64,000 nucleotides of DNA from Byssothecium circinans. Taxonomy: Eukaryota > Ascomycota > Dothideomycetes > Pleosporales > Massarinaceae. Position numbers and translations under genes: made by a program. Each line of letters begins with the position of its first letter. The stretch's first letter is position 1. Positions 51,314 through 63,095 of the stretch are shown here, one piece after another. The DNA is taken from NCBI GenBank assembly GCA_010015675.1, contig ML977039.1, forward strand, positions 27,693-91,692. The letters run 5' to 3'. Under the pieces are notes generated by a model that saw only the letters and a program-made list of their open reading frames with translations, had not been told where the DNA came from and did not search any database.

Positions 51314-51793
51314 CTTGAGCGTACTGATTTATGCTTCGACTACTGGATCAATGGTTTAAGTACTGTTGACGAGCAATTCAATTTGCGGTGAGGTAAGGAG
51401 TACATCAGGGCAAAGATTCAGTAAAGTGACGCTGGGGAACATACCGAATATCTGATTGAAGGACCGAATGCGATATATCAAGGCAAAGTTTAATGGCACT
51501 TCAGAAAGCTATACTTAATAATGCTGTCGACAAAATGCAGACGAGCTCAGGACTTGGTCGAAAGTGGCACAGGAAAGTTGGACAGAAGGCGCCACGCGCT
51601 ACGTCATGTCTCTGCGCGGTATGGACCACAATCATGATCGACACACGGACTTGCCTAGGTCGTCCAACATCTCACTTTAACTCGTCAAAGGCAGAAACCT
51701 GATCATCTCAAGACCGTCTTCGCCAGATTTCGATCCTGACGACAAGCTATGTGTGTGTCTTTCTGATCCAGCCCTCCAACCTTCAAGTTCGCA
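51314..51793. promoter_or_regulatory. Divergent promoter region
   Basis: Spacer between the small minus-strand gene and the acyltransferase gene. No specific motif assigned. Confidence 0.5.
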
Positions 51794-53986
51794 ATGTCGC
51801 CTGCTATGCAGAGGAAGAAAGATGATCTAGGCGGCGGCCTGCGCGTCTCAAAACAGAATATCAAAGAGCATCCGGCAGGCCCTCCCAGGTACGGTGAACT
51901 ATCCAGCGCGGAGCGGGCTTTTACGCTGGCGTCGACGTTCCTGTCTGGGGTTCTCGCGTGAGTACGGACGGTCAACAAGATTCGATATTTCGAGCTTACA
52001 TCCAGACAGTATCAGCGCATCTCAGTTCCTCGGTGCTCCACTGAAGCTCATTGACCCCGTCTTCTACGAGGCTTACATGGCATATACAAAAGAATGCTTC
52101 GCCATCCTCATCACTTGTCTGACCCAGTGGTGGGCACCGACCGTCGTCCGCGTGAGCGGCGATTCCAGTATGATCGGACAGCTCATTCGCAGAAAAGACG
52201 GGAGCCTCAAATGCAATTTTTCAGATCGCATGTTGCTCATGGCCAACCATCAGCTGTACACAGATTGGCTGTACGCAAATCTCGGGGCGATTCTGACCAT
52301 GTTGATTAGCTTGGCTGACACGGTGTAGCTATCTCTGGTGGATTGCTTATACGAACAACATGCATGGATTCGTATACATCATCCTGAAGGAGTCGCTAAA
52401 AAACATTCCCATCATCGGGTGGGGTGCACAATTTTACAACTTCATCTTCTTGGCAAGAAATTGGGAAGAGGATCAGAGACGGTTCAAGAAACACCTTGCA
52501 CAACTCAACAAGCCGACAGATCCCATGTGGCTCGTTATATTTCCTGAAGGGACGAATTTATCTGCGACAACGAGGGAAAAGAGCAGGAGGTGGGCCGAGA
52601 AGAACGGCTTGCAGGATATGAAACACCAGCTTTTGCCTCGAAGCACAGGTCTACGCTTCTGTTTACAAGAACTGAAAGAGACGAGTGAATGGTTGTACGA
52701 CTGCACCATCGCTTACGAAGGCGTTCCTCCAGGACAGTTCGGCCAAGACATCTTCACTCTTCGTTCCTCCTATTTCGAGGGAAGGCCACCTAAATCAGTG
52801 AACATGCATTGGCGCCGCTTCCACATTGATTCTATTCCCATATCGAATGCTAGAGCTTTCGAGGTGTGGCTTCGGAACCGTTGGCGAGAAAAAGATTATA
52901 TGCTTGAGTACTTTAACCGTCACACTCGATTTCCAGCTGAAGAGTTCTGGAAAGAGCATCTTGACATGGGCGACCGCAGTTCACAGAGTCAAAGTATCAG
53001 AAGTGTTCCACGACCAGCCATCACCATTGAGACAGAAGTCAAGTCCGGCAGCTGGAACGAGTTCGTCAAAATCTTTGCGCCCATCACCAGCGTCATGATG
53101 GCCTTGTCGGTGGCTTATGGCGCGTCACCCAAGGATCTCATTCCTGGTGGAACCGAATTCTTTGAACAACACATGAAGGCTTTGCTTGGTGGTGGCGAAC
53201 TAAAGGGTCTACCTTCTCCAGATGAACTCGAGAAGATGATCGAGGGGGCTGCTAGAGTCGGAGCGAAGCAGGGGGCCAATCCAAAAAATGCAGGGAAGGC
53301 GCAACAGCTCACGCAGGAGAACTTGGCGAAATTGGTATGTACACGGACGGAAAACAACACTTGGATCGCTAGATACCGGTGGTAAGAATTGAATATTAGC
53401 TAACACATGTCCAAACGCAAAGGTCAAAGAAACGGCGATCAAAAACGGTATCGGCGTACCGGGAGCGAATCGGCGAGCGATACCCGTCAGAACATTAGCA
53501 ACCGGCGCAACAAAAGCTAAACCAAAGACTCGACCCAAACCTACTCCCACAGTGAAAAAGCCCGTGCTGAAAGCATCCACGAACTCGGCGCTTCCCCAAA
53601 ATCCCACGATTCAGCCAAAGGCGAAAAAGGGCACCCCCAGCGAAATGCAAGAAGTCATGACAAAATCCGGCGTCAAGCTCAAGATCCCGAAGACTGGGGT
53701 TGAAGAGTCCAATAAGACAGGTACAATTGTAACGAGCACTGGTCAAGTCGTTAGAGTAGGCAAGCAGCACACTGAAGAAGCATTGGACGGTGGTTCGTCG
53801 ACGGCTTCGAAGGTCAAGGACAGTTCGGGGCCCAAATATGTGTTTAAGCCAACACCAAAGGCCAAGAATACAGGAACACCCATCACGCCAAAAGAAAAAG
53901 TCGCTTCCAGCGCTCCTCGAAAACTTCTTTCTACAACAGCAAAGGACCAAGCCAAGAAACCGGGGGTCAGGAAATTGGCAACTTGA
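51794..53986 (+). CDS. PlsC-type acyltransferase with basic C-terminal tail
   Basis: Membrane glycerophospholipid acyltransferase, probably ER. Exons 51794-51957, 52010-52270, 52329-53334 and 53423-53986; introns 52, 58 and 88 nt; 664 aa. Catalytic NHQLYTDW (N-H-x4-D) and FPEGTNLS (E-G-T) are both present, followed by TIAYEGVPPGQF and MHWRRFHIDSIP as in the AGPAT/CST26-LCLAT1 branch. Hydrophobic segments flank the first motif. The last exon adds about 190 residues rich in Lys/Pro/Thr, probably disordered; missing the 88-nt intron would truncate the protein at 53385 and orphan the tail frame. Acyl and acceptor specificity not determinable. Confidence 0.88.
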
Positions 53987-54353
53987 GAGCGCATTCAGGA
54001 AGGACGAAATGTCAAGGTCCTGCTCCAATATCTAATGTTAATACATAAATTTGCTGGTAATTGGTTTGTTATACTATCGTATGCTTGTAGAGTACTAGTT
54101 ACATGGATATGTTCAATTTTCCAGTGGTTCACTCAGGATCATTAAGATCTGGCCATTTGAGAAGCTTCGATTAGCGACAAGATCGCCCACATGCCTGTTT
54201 GCGCTAGGGCGCCACAAGCTACGTCATGGTGTTGTACGTACCTAGAGCGGATGGATGCGAAACAGGATCTTGAAAAATGCAGGTGGCATTTGGACAGAAC
54301 CACCGCTCAGCCGACTTCTCCCCATTTGCAAGAGTATCCGTGCACACGTCGCA
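53987..54353. other. Intergenic, no gene seen
   Basis: Spacer between two plus-strand genes. Confidence 0.5.
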
Positions 54354-55096
54354 ATGGCATCTTTCATCCAGAACATGCTGTGGAACTCGGTGGAGGGGTT
54401 CGTTGAAGCGGGAAAGCGGACGGCGGGTGGATATGCTGGCGACGCGTTGATCAAGGCCGGAGACCTGGTAGAGAACTCGGGCAGAAGCGTCGGAAATGGT
54501 AAGCTCTGGATATGTGCAAAGCGTGATGGCACAGCTGAGCAGTGGCAGGCATCGAACGCAAAGCGACGGGCTACAGCACCACCATCTCGGGCCAACGATA
54601 CGAGCCCGCCGCCAAAGCGCTCCCCTCGACAGCACGCAAGCCTGCCATCAAACGCTCCAACTCCTCTCCGGCCGCCACGAGCATCAAGCGCGTGGGACCG
54701 ACGAGCAAAACCCCGCTCGGTGCCAACAAATTCACCGGCGGGAAGCAGCTTGCTTCGGGAGTGTCCAGTGCGAAGAGCGTCACCGGCAACGCAGTGGGCA
54801 GGGCAAAGAGCACCACGACTCCCAAGTCTCTCCCCAAGCCGTATCCGAACAATGTCCCGTCCAGCGCCTCGGCCAAGCCCAACGCCCTCCCAAAACCCTA
54901 TGGGAACAGCAGCGGCGAGAAGAAGACAGCAGTCAGGCCAGGCCAGCCGAAGCCGTTCAAGCCGCAAGAGAAGGCGGAAAAGCCATCATACTCCGGTGCC
55001 GGTAGCAAGACGCCAGTACGCGCGCAGACATACAAGCCCATGAAGCGTGCCGAGCCAACAGCTGAATATGGGAAGGTGCAACACTTTGCCGTGTGA
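54354..55096 (+). CDS. Small basic fungal protein, unknown function
   Basis: Exons 54354-54498 and 54549-55096 (50-nt intron, GTAAGC donor), 230 aa. The N terminus MASFIQNMLWNSVEGFVEAG may be an amphipathic helix; GGYAGDALIKAGDLVENSG then follows and the splice reads VGN|GIERKATGYSTTISGQ. The rest is Lys/Ser/Pro-rich and disordered with repeats of the type LPKPYPNN and LPKPYGNS, ending YGKVQHFAV. I recognise it only as a common fungal hypothetical protein; no role can be given. Confidence 0.75.
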
Positions 55097-55551
55097 GCGT
55101 CCGTCGAGGGCGGGCGGGGACGGCGTTTACGGCGTTCGATGCCGTTTTGCTTTGGACATGACCATGTATAGTATATAGTACGTAGTACCCTTGTAGAGCC
55201 GCACAACATAAATCCACCGCAACTGGCACATCACATGCAGTGAACCACAGTGAACCACAGCACTCCTAATCTGGCTTGGTGTGAATCATCTCATCGCCGA
55301 CTGGGCACCCTTGCACGACCCCGCGCCACCTTCTCCGCTGCGGCGCTCCCGAACGTCCCGTTGTTAGGTAGGCTAAGCTTTTGGGCGCTGATCTTGGTGA
55401 GCTTGATTTCCAATCTTCAAGATGGACCATCTCACACGGCTGCATGTTCAGTCTCCAGGCACCTCACTTTGCACTTTCCCCTCACAGCATCGAAGCACGA
55501 GTGCAGATTACACATACAACAAGTACACGCTCTTGAGCCCCACATCAGACA
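55097..55551. other. Intergenic, no gene seen
   Basis: Contains the short duplicate GTGAACCACA twice at about 55239-55260. Promoter of the MFS gene. Confidence 0.5.
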
Positions 55552-57286
55552 ATGATGTTCACCCAGCCGGCACCCGCAGGTGCCAATTTCGACGTCGAGA
55601 AAGATGCCGCACCGGCCGGTGTCGAAGAGGCCGGAGCTGCGCTGCAAATGCACACTGACGTCGACCCCATGCTGGAAGCGAGGGTGAGAAGGAAGCTCGA
55701 TTGGAACATCATTCCGCTCGTCTCAGCATTGTATATGTTCGCATTTCTAGACAGGTCGAATATTGGGTAAAGTTGGATTATCGCTTTGGTAGGAAACGGG
55801 CTGACTCGTTCAGAAATGCGCGCATCGCAGGCTTTGAAAACGACCTCAAGTTGACGAGCGAGCAGTACGACTGGCTTCTCACAATCTTCTACATATCCTA
55901 CATTGTTTTTGAGTTTCAGGCCATGATGTGGAAACTTGTTCCGCCTCATCGATGGGCGGCGTGGTGCGTCCTTGGGTGGGGACTCGTGTCGACCGCTCAG
56001 GCTGGGATCAATAGTTGGCCCGCCGCGATGGCCCTGCGCTTCTTCATGGGTCTAATGGAGGCTGGCTATGGGCCTGGCATACCGTATCTCTTGTCGTTCT
56101 TCTATCTACGGCGTGAGCTAGGCTTGAGGATTGGTCTTTTTCTCTCCGCCGCACCACTGGCCAATACATTTGCTGGAGCCCTGGCGTATGGCATCACTAG
56201 CGGGAGTCCGAGCATAGCAAAGTGGAGAGTGCTATTCCTAGTCGAAGGATTGCCAACCATTGCAATGGCAGTGGTTGCGTGGTTCTTCCTGCCCGACAGT
56301 CCGGAGAAGGCTCGATTTCTGAACGAAGAAGAGAAGACGGTCGCCAAGGCGCGAGGTGTGAGACAGGCAGGAGCTGCGACACGAGTAGGAGGAATAGACT
56401 GGAAGCAAATGTGGCTCGGATTTGCAGATTCCAAGGGCTGGATCTTTGGTGTGAGTTCATTTCGTAAATGCGTAGAGTTCTACAACCCGAGTTTAAATGA
56501 CCTCTCCACTATATCAACGAACAACTTGCAGTTCGTTGTTGAGTGTCTGGCTCCCTTTTGTAAACTTTGATGGTACTAACAGCGTGTTAGCTCATGTACT
56601 TCTCCTGCAACGTTTCTTTCTCATCCTTGCCGGTTTTTCTCCCAACGATCCTGAGGGAGATGGGATTTTCTTCGGTCAACGCTCAAGGGCTCACGGCGCC
56701 TCCTTTCTTTCTCTCATTTCTCGTCACTATCATCACACCGTACATTGCGGATAGAAGTCAACAGCGCGGTGTCATGCTCATCGTCCTTAGCGTCATCGGT
56801 GGTGTGGGCTATGTGATGCTAGCCACGGCGAAGAGTGTTGGGGCCAGATACACGGGGTGTTTTCTTGCCGCATCCGGGGTATTCCCCGCTATAGCCAACA
56901 TCCTTCCCTGGTGCTTGAATAGCCAGGGCTCGGATACGCGAAGGGGTGTTGGTATCGTGGTGTTGAAGTAAGTGTCGCTAGTCAGGCCGCAGCCGGGATT
57001 TGACTGACTCCGTTGTCCTTTGATCAGCATCCTAGGTCAATGTGGGCCCCTTCTCGGTACCAGACTGTATCCATCTAGCGAGGGGCCTTTCTACGTAAAG
57101 GGCCAGTCCGTCTGCGCGGGCTTCATGTTTTTCACCACATTTTTGGCTATCGTTTTGAGAAGTCTGCTCGCATGGGAAAACAAGAAGCTGGACCGAGAGT
57201 ACGGAAGGTTGGACGAACAGGGAGAGGCGGCTCAGCAGTCGGTAGCCATAGAAAACTACGGCCCTGGGTTCCGGTACGTGCTGTGA
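55552..57286 (+). CDS. MFS transporter, anion:cation symporter (Dal5/Tna1-like)
   Basis: Plasma-membrane transporter of 495 aa. Exons 55552-55766, 55814-56450, 56591-56967 and 57028-57286; introns 47, 140, 60 nt. Typical features: KLDWNIIPLVSALYMFAFLDRSNIG at the first helix with the DRSNIG motif, FFMGLMEAGYGPGIPYLLSF in helix 4-5, WRVLFLVEGLP, and LMYFSCNVSFSSLPVFLPTI opening the second half. The layout is that of the ACS family, which carries allantoate, nicotinate, pantothenate and similar organic anions with protons. The 140-nt intron contains one candidate internal acceptor, but only the full removal keeps the frame (WIFG|LMYFS). Substrate unknown. Confidence 0.9.
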
Positions 57287-57431
57287 ATGCAACGGCAGGT
57301 GATTGTCTAGCAATCCCGTTCAAGATTGACATGTGCAGCGCTCGAGGGGGCTGCAGAGAAGCGGTTTCCCGGAAATAGTGGTAGATGTGATTGTGCACCA
57401 TCCATCTAAGTTATTAGATGTTTAATGTTCA

Positions 57432-57465
<34 letters not shown>

Positions 57466-57719
57466 AATGCCTAATGGATTATGTTGCGATGGATCGTGAT
57501 CCGCGGCTAGCCGCTTTCAGACGCGCTTTGGCCTCTGTTGTCGTCATGGCCGCCAAAGTCGATGGATGTTGAGCAGTCAGCTCTCACTCTCAATCAATTG
57601 ATCCACCCACCTCGACCGCCCTTCGGCCGTTGGAGCAGCCCTTGAGAGAGGGCATCCAGAGTTGCACCGACACACAGCACGTTGCCCATTAGCTGCCCGC
57701 ACCGCCCGCACCGCCCGCA
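57287..57719. other. Intergenic with heptamer array
   Basis: Promoter of the magnesium transporter gene; includes the tandem repeat at 57424-57469 and CCGCCCGCA tandem units just before 57720. Confidence 0.6.
57424..57469. repeat. Tandem heptamer repeat
   Basis: Six units of (A/G)ATGTTC plus a partial seventh. The four central units are identical GATGTTC. Confidence 0.9.
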
Positions 57720-60250
57720 ATGGCCACCACTCCCGCCGACTCGTCCGAGACGGCGAAGAAGCGAAAGCACCGCGGCGGCAAGAAGCGACGCAACCGGCGG
57801 CAGTCGTTCGCTGCCCCCGCCGAATCTCTCGACGCCGGCAACGTGACGGACCAGGCACGCCCAAGCCTAGCCACCATCGCCGACCAGCCTTCGCGCGGCA
57901 GCTCCAGCTTCTACCGGCTGCGCTCAAAGCGTAGCAATGACAGCCTCGAGAGCGAGGCGCTGCTGGACCACCGCGCCCAGCCGCCCTCGCTGCAGACACG
58001 CCGCCCGAGCATGCAGACGCAGATGCAGATGAGCACGCCCCAGCGCCGAAATGCCCCGTATGGCTTTGGCCGCTCCAACCTCTCCCATCAGCAGCGTACG
58101 ACCGACAGCGACGGCGACAGCGATGACAACGATAACGACGCTGATGACCACACTCCGCTGATGGGCGCATCAACACACGACGTGCGCGCCGGCGGCAGCT
58201 ACGGCGGCACCAGCAATCTGTCGAGCGGCATGCGAGTGCCCCAGTTTGCCATGCAGCACCACTCGCAGACCAACCTCGACGACTACGACGTCAACAACCC
58301 GCCGTCGGTGCCTGCCAGCCCCATCCTCGGCCCCGACACTACCTATGGCGATGTCATGCTTCCCGCCGATATGGGCACTGACATATCGCCCCTAGGAAGC
58401 AGGAACAGGTCCCGCGATGTGCTCATCGACATCGGCGAGGAGCCTGTTTCGCAGCCCAACTTCGAGTCCTTCGGGTCGGTGTCGGCTTCGCCGCCCACGC
58501 CAGCCGATTTCCGACGCCGCATGACGATGCCCGCCGCTGAAGACGTGTGCTTCCCGCAGGAAGGCATGTCGGAAATTGGGCATGAAGACTACCTGCATCG
58601 ACAAGACGGCGGGGATTCGCGCGGCCGTCGGCGCCGGCGCCGTTGGCCTGATCTGGGCGCCCTGGAGGCATGGTCGCACGAGGAGAAGGAGCAGCGCACC
58701 ATTGAGGGCATGCGAGCCCGCAAGGTGAGCGAGCCGTTGATGGTAGAAGGCCGGCTGCGGCCGCAGAAACGCCCATGGCACAGGGATGCTGAGGACGCCC
58801 CGTACCGCTTCACCTACTTCAACGAAGAGTTTGAAAACACCATCCACAGCCAGACCATCAGCGAGCTTGTCCAGCCGGGCCAGACATTCCGAAATCTCTT
58901 CATTCCCGATCCTCCCATCATTGAGGACAGCACCGACGACGAGACCGACACCGACGATGGAACCACGCTCGAGCGACCAAGCATGAACGGCCTCTCGCAC
59001 CCCGGAACACGCATTCCCGCCAAATTAGATCCCAAGCAGACTTCTTCTAGGGAGCAGACACGCTCCAGCACTCCTAGTCGTACACCCACACCACGGCCGG
59101 GATATGAAAAACCGAAGCGTTATGGACCGCGACCTGCGTTCTGGTTGGATGTGCTTTCGCCCACAGATGCTGAGATGAAGGTCATTGCAAAGGCGTTTGG
59201 CATACACCCGCTAACAGCAGAGGACATCATGATGCAAGAACAGCGCGAGAAGGTCGAGCTTTTTAAGCACTACTACTTCATCAACTATCGGACTTTTGAG
59301 CAGGACGAGAACAGCGAAGACTACCTCGAGCCCGTCAACCTATATGTTGTAGTCTTTCGCGAAGGCGTGATCAGTTTCCACTTTTCGCTTACGCCACATC
59401 CGGCCAACGTGCGTCGTCGCATCCGCCAGCTTAAAGACTATCTGATTCTGTCACCAGACTGGATATCGTATGCAATCATTGATGACATCACCGATGCCTA
59501 TGCGCCCCTCAGTCAGCGAATCGAAGAAGAAGTTGACGATATTGACGAGGCCATCCTTCGGTCTTACTCCAATGACGGAGAGCAGGAAAGCAGAAAGCAG
59601 AGCTCGTCATTGTTTAACAATCCGCTCTATGAGAAAGAGCCGGATGAAAAGGCAACCAAAGAAGGCGGGAGAGATATGCTTCGCCGTGTAGGCGAATGCA
59701 GGAAGAAGGTCATGAGCCTTTATCGCTTGCTAAGTACAAAAGCGGACGTAATCAAAGGATTTGCGAAGAGATGCACCGAGCAGTGGGAAGTTGCGCCTCG
59801 CAGTGAGATTGGACTGTATCTGGGCGATATACAAGATCACATTGTCACCATGACTGCTAATCTGAGCCATTATGAGACGCAAGTGATAAGCTTCAAATTG
59901 GTTGACATCCACTGACAGCCTGCAGGCTACTATCTCGCGCACACAGCAACTATCTCGCACACGTCAATATCCGCATGAATGAGCGACAGGAGAAGACGTC
60001 AGATATTCTCGGTAAACTCACGGTGATGGGCACCATTGTCCTGCCGATGAACGTGGTGACCGGTATTTGGGGCATGAATTGTAGGAACACTGCTCTCATT
60101 GACCGCATGAAGTGTGACTGACACCTGGCAGGTCTCGTACCAGGCCAAGACATCGAGAACTTGAACTGGTTTTGGTGCATCACATCTGGGTTACTTCTCT
60201 TCGGGCTTCTATGCTATCTCATTGCGAAGCGTGTGTACGGTATCGTTTGA
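57720..60250 (+). CDS. CorA-family magnesium transporter (Mnr2/Alr type)
   Basis: Magnesium channel/transporter of 810 aa, vacuolar or plasma membrane. Exons 57720-59878, 59926-60080 and 60132-60250. The first intron (47 nt) has a GC donor (AC|GCAAGT) with CTGAC branch; only this keeps the frame HYE-T-LLSRAHSNYL. The N-terminal 430 residues are disordered and begin with a basic KKRKHRGGKKRRNRR block as in Mnr2. The CorA cytoplasmic domain follows (FWLDVLSPTDAEMKVIAKAF, HPLTAEDIMMQEQREK). Two C-terminal helices flank the selectivity motif GIWGMN. Mnr2-type proteins release vacuolar magnesium in yeast; assignment between Mnr2 and Alr subfamilies is moderate. Confidence 0.92.
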
Positions 60251-61192
60251 GTGTGTAGCATGAAGGGTGGCCCAATTGTGATTTCATGCAACACTATCCT
60301 CGCAATTAAAAAAAAAGAAGAAAAAGAAAAAAAAGGGGAATTTGTACATCATGTTGTGCAATAGATCTGGTCTTGCATATGCACGTAAACGGAGTCTTTG
60401 TTTTTTGTGCAGTCTCGATCTGCGAAGCGAAAATTGAGTTGGAGGGTAACCAGCACTTTCTGTGGTTCAAGGTTGGTAAAGCGTAACTAGATTATTCATA
60501 CGACTATACTTTGCTTGATGTCATCGGAATAGTCACATTATGTAGGTTGCCACTATTCTCGATCGTAGAGGCCTGAAGACGACTGCATCGGATATTGCAA
60601 CTCAATTGATGATGCTAGGGAGACAAGAGGTAATCAAGACATATTGGCGATTGTCGTGTAAGAGAAGTGCATATTTAAGCCGGTTAGAAACAAAGTTACC
60701 CCTAAGTGTTAGACTCAATGTTATCTGGGTATTCTAATATACTAGTATCTGTTCGAGCTATTGTCGAGACGTGACGAGGTACAACCCCTGCTATGATGCA
60801 CGCGAGTGAAGACTGCGCCGTGGCTTAGGTCAAGAATTCACATTGGCGGCAAGCCAGCCGCCAAGTCAGGTTACGACCAGGCACTCAAGTCTACTATAGT
60901 GTAGGAATAATGAGAGTCCTCAGGGTGTTGGAGGCTGTAGAAGAGCATGCCGCATGGCAAGGTAGAAGTCTATATGGTCATGGGCATCGGATGTACAGCC
61001 GTAAATAGAGACCTTCGCCATGCTTTACAAAGTTTGAGCTTGAAGGAGCAACACATAACCTGCAATGTGAAAAGGAGATGTCCTTTCATACAGGTTGTTC
61101 CCAATGAAGCTAGCGCACCACCATGCGTCCCCGGCTTTCATTTGATCACCATGTGCTGTCAAATGTCCCCTCCCCCATCACAAGCCACCACA
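60251..61192. other. Intergenic, no gene seen
   Basis: About 940 bp with an A-rich tract (60307-60336). The frame of the next gene is open back to 60947 but lacks family similarity before 61193. Confidence 0.55.
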
Positions 61193-61861
61193 ATGCTTGA
61201 GATTGCATGTTTTAACATTCAGTCTGCTCTCGCAGCCGACCAGTCGGGCGCCGATCGACTCGAGCTTTGCGCTGATTATGCCTCCGGCGGAGTTACTCCA
61301 TCAGTCGACACGCTCCATCAGCTTTGCAAAACAACCACGAAGCCCATCAACGTCATGATACGACCCAGAGGTGGCAACTTCGTCTACTCGGACGATGAGT
61401 TTGAGAGTATGAAGGCGGATATTGCGAGCATGAAGGCTCTAGCAAGTGGTTTCGTTTTTGGCATCTTGGACGAGCAGAATCGAGTCGATGAAGTGCGCAA
61501 CAGCGAGCTGGTGAGATTGGCTGGGAACCTACCATGCACATTCCACAGAGCCTTCGATAAGATAGAGGATATGTCCAGAGCGACCGAGCAACTTGTCACA
61601 TGCGGGTTTGAAGCGATTCTTACGAGTGGAAGCCCATCTGGTGCCGTGGCCGGAGTGGACAAGGTCGCAGAGCTCCAGAGAGAGTGGAGAAGTAACATTA
61701 CGTTTATTTTGGGGGGTGGAGTACGGTCTTGCAATCTCAAAAGCTTGTCCGAGAAGACACAGGTGCCATGGTATCATTCCGCTGCTATCACGGCCCCTGG
61801 CGAGACCGTCGATGCAGCAGAAGTCGAAAAGCTCGCACTTGTACTCAAATCAACGGTCTAG
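61193..61861 (+). CDS. CutC family protein
   Basis: TIM-barrel protein of the CutC copper-homeostasis family, 222 aa. The start ATG at 61193 gives MLEIACFNIQSALAADQSGA, the canonical N terminus; an in-frame extension to 60947 is not family-like. Signature elements RLELCADYASGGVTPSVDTL, INVMIRPRGGNFVYSDDEF, FVFGILDEQNRVD, FHRAFDKIED, ILTSGSPSGA and FILGGGVRS are in order and complete. The length is slightly below bacterial CutC. Its role in copper tolerance is debated even in bacteria; in fungi it is unproven. Intronless. Confidence 0.92.
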   Translation: MLEIACFNIQSALAADQSGADRLELCADYASGGVTPSVDTLHQLCKTTTKPINVMIRPRGGNFVYSDDEFESMKADIASMKALASGFVFGILDEQNRVDEVRNSELVRLAGNLPCTFHRAFDKIEDMSRATEQLVTCGFEAILTSGSPSGAVAGVDKVAELQREWRSNITFILGGGVRSCNLKSLSEKTQVPWYHSAAITAPGETVDAAEVEKLALVLKSTV

Positions 61862-62200
61862 AGACATGCTATTTGATTCAAAACGGAGATCATTACAGTC
61901 TTCCAAATGTTACATGCGTCCGATATTGAAGGCTCTAGGCGCTGCATAGCAATTGTAAGGGCCGAAATCTATTCCCCACTTCTATTTGCAAACGGCACTG
62001 ACACGTTTGACGCAGTCCTCTGCAGCGCAACTCTTAGATGTTAAGAAGACCGGACCATCAATGGATGAATTTCCTAGGATTGCTCGCCTTTCACGTTCAG
62101 CAGAACCCTCCGAATGCACGCATCTCGTCGCTCAGCCAGTGCCCGTCTCAGAAATGATCTGTTTTTCCTTTCATATTTGTTATTCCTACATTTCGACAGC
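61862..62200. other. Convergent 3' region
   Basis: Between CutC (+) and the secreted protein gene (-). No gene seen. Confidence 0.5.
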
Positions 62201-63095
62201 TTAAAGATACAAGCCTACGACTTGCAAGAAGGCGGACAATATAGCCAACCCAAAAGACCCCGACCGACTCTTATCTCTTGCTGCTGCTGCCCTAGAGGAA
62301 GAAGAACTCGCTGGGCCTCGCTGACTTGTTGCCGTACTCGTCATGAGAGACGCTGAAGGCGTAATCGTTGTAGGTCCTGTAATCGTTTGCGCTGGTACCG
62401 TAGTTCCACTTCTAGTTGCTGCTGATATTGTTGTAGGAGCCGTAATGGTTGTTCCTCCTACCATCGAAGTTACTACAACAACTGATCCAATCTCCGAGGC
62501 TGGAATAGCACCCCCCACTCCTGTGCCCGTCTACAAGGTTGAGGAACAGAGTCAGTGCATGTCTCACAAGCAGGTCGTACAGTATTTTCCTTACAAATTG
62601 TGGCGGAATGGATAAAGTAGATGTATTCGGTTTTGCTGAAACGTCGTCTGCATACATGTTGCCTATTTCACCTCCTTCCTTCGAGTACTGTCCACTCAGT
62701 AAATTTGCCTTCGAGCCCTGTGAGACAAAATCTCCGGTCGTCAAAGAACCGTACGAACCGTCTGGAAACTGGTAGTTGGTCGTGAACTTGTCGTAACACA
62801 TGGGTATGTTCAAATTCCGAATGTTGACGCAATCGAGTGACTCGCGACAGCAGAAGCCGTCGGCTCGAGCAGAGATGAAGTTGTCCGGCCGGCGCCTCCG
62901 AAAATGTATATCCCTGACGGATGCGAGAAGGTCAATGTATAGAGTTTTCAAGTCGGAACCGACCGTAGGTGACTTAGTACCAGTTGCACCTGATGGATTG
63001 CATGGATTGCAGGGGTCGCGAGTCTCCAAAATCTCGAACTGAATGGCCTGCATTGCCGTTGCTAGGAGAGTGAAGAGCAAGAGCTTAGCAGACAT
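62201..63095 (-). CDS. Secreted Cys-containing protein with GPI-type C terminus
   Basis: Exons 63095-62595 and 62530-62201; the 64-nt intron has GTAAGG donor and CACTGACT branch and joins SIPPQF|TGTGVGG; 276 aa. Signal peptide MSAKLLLFTLLATAMQA from the ATG at 63095 (an upstream in-frame Met at 63140 would bury it). The mature domain has paired cysteines (DPCNPCNP, GFCCRESLDC, IPMCYDKF) and a YQFPDGSYGSLTTGDFVSQG motif. A Ser/Thr-rich stalk and a hydrophobic end (FGLAILSAFLQVVGLYL) follow, as in GPI-anchored wall proteins. The architecture recurs in filamentous ascomycetes as uncharacterised surface proteins; function unknown. Confidence 0.8.

Noticed and set aside
60947..61192. 82-residue N-terminal extension of CutC
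   Set aside because: No similarity to the family; the ATG at 61193 gives the canonical N terminus.
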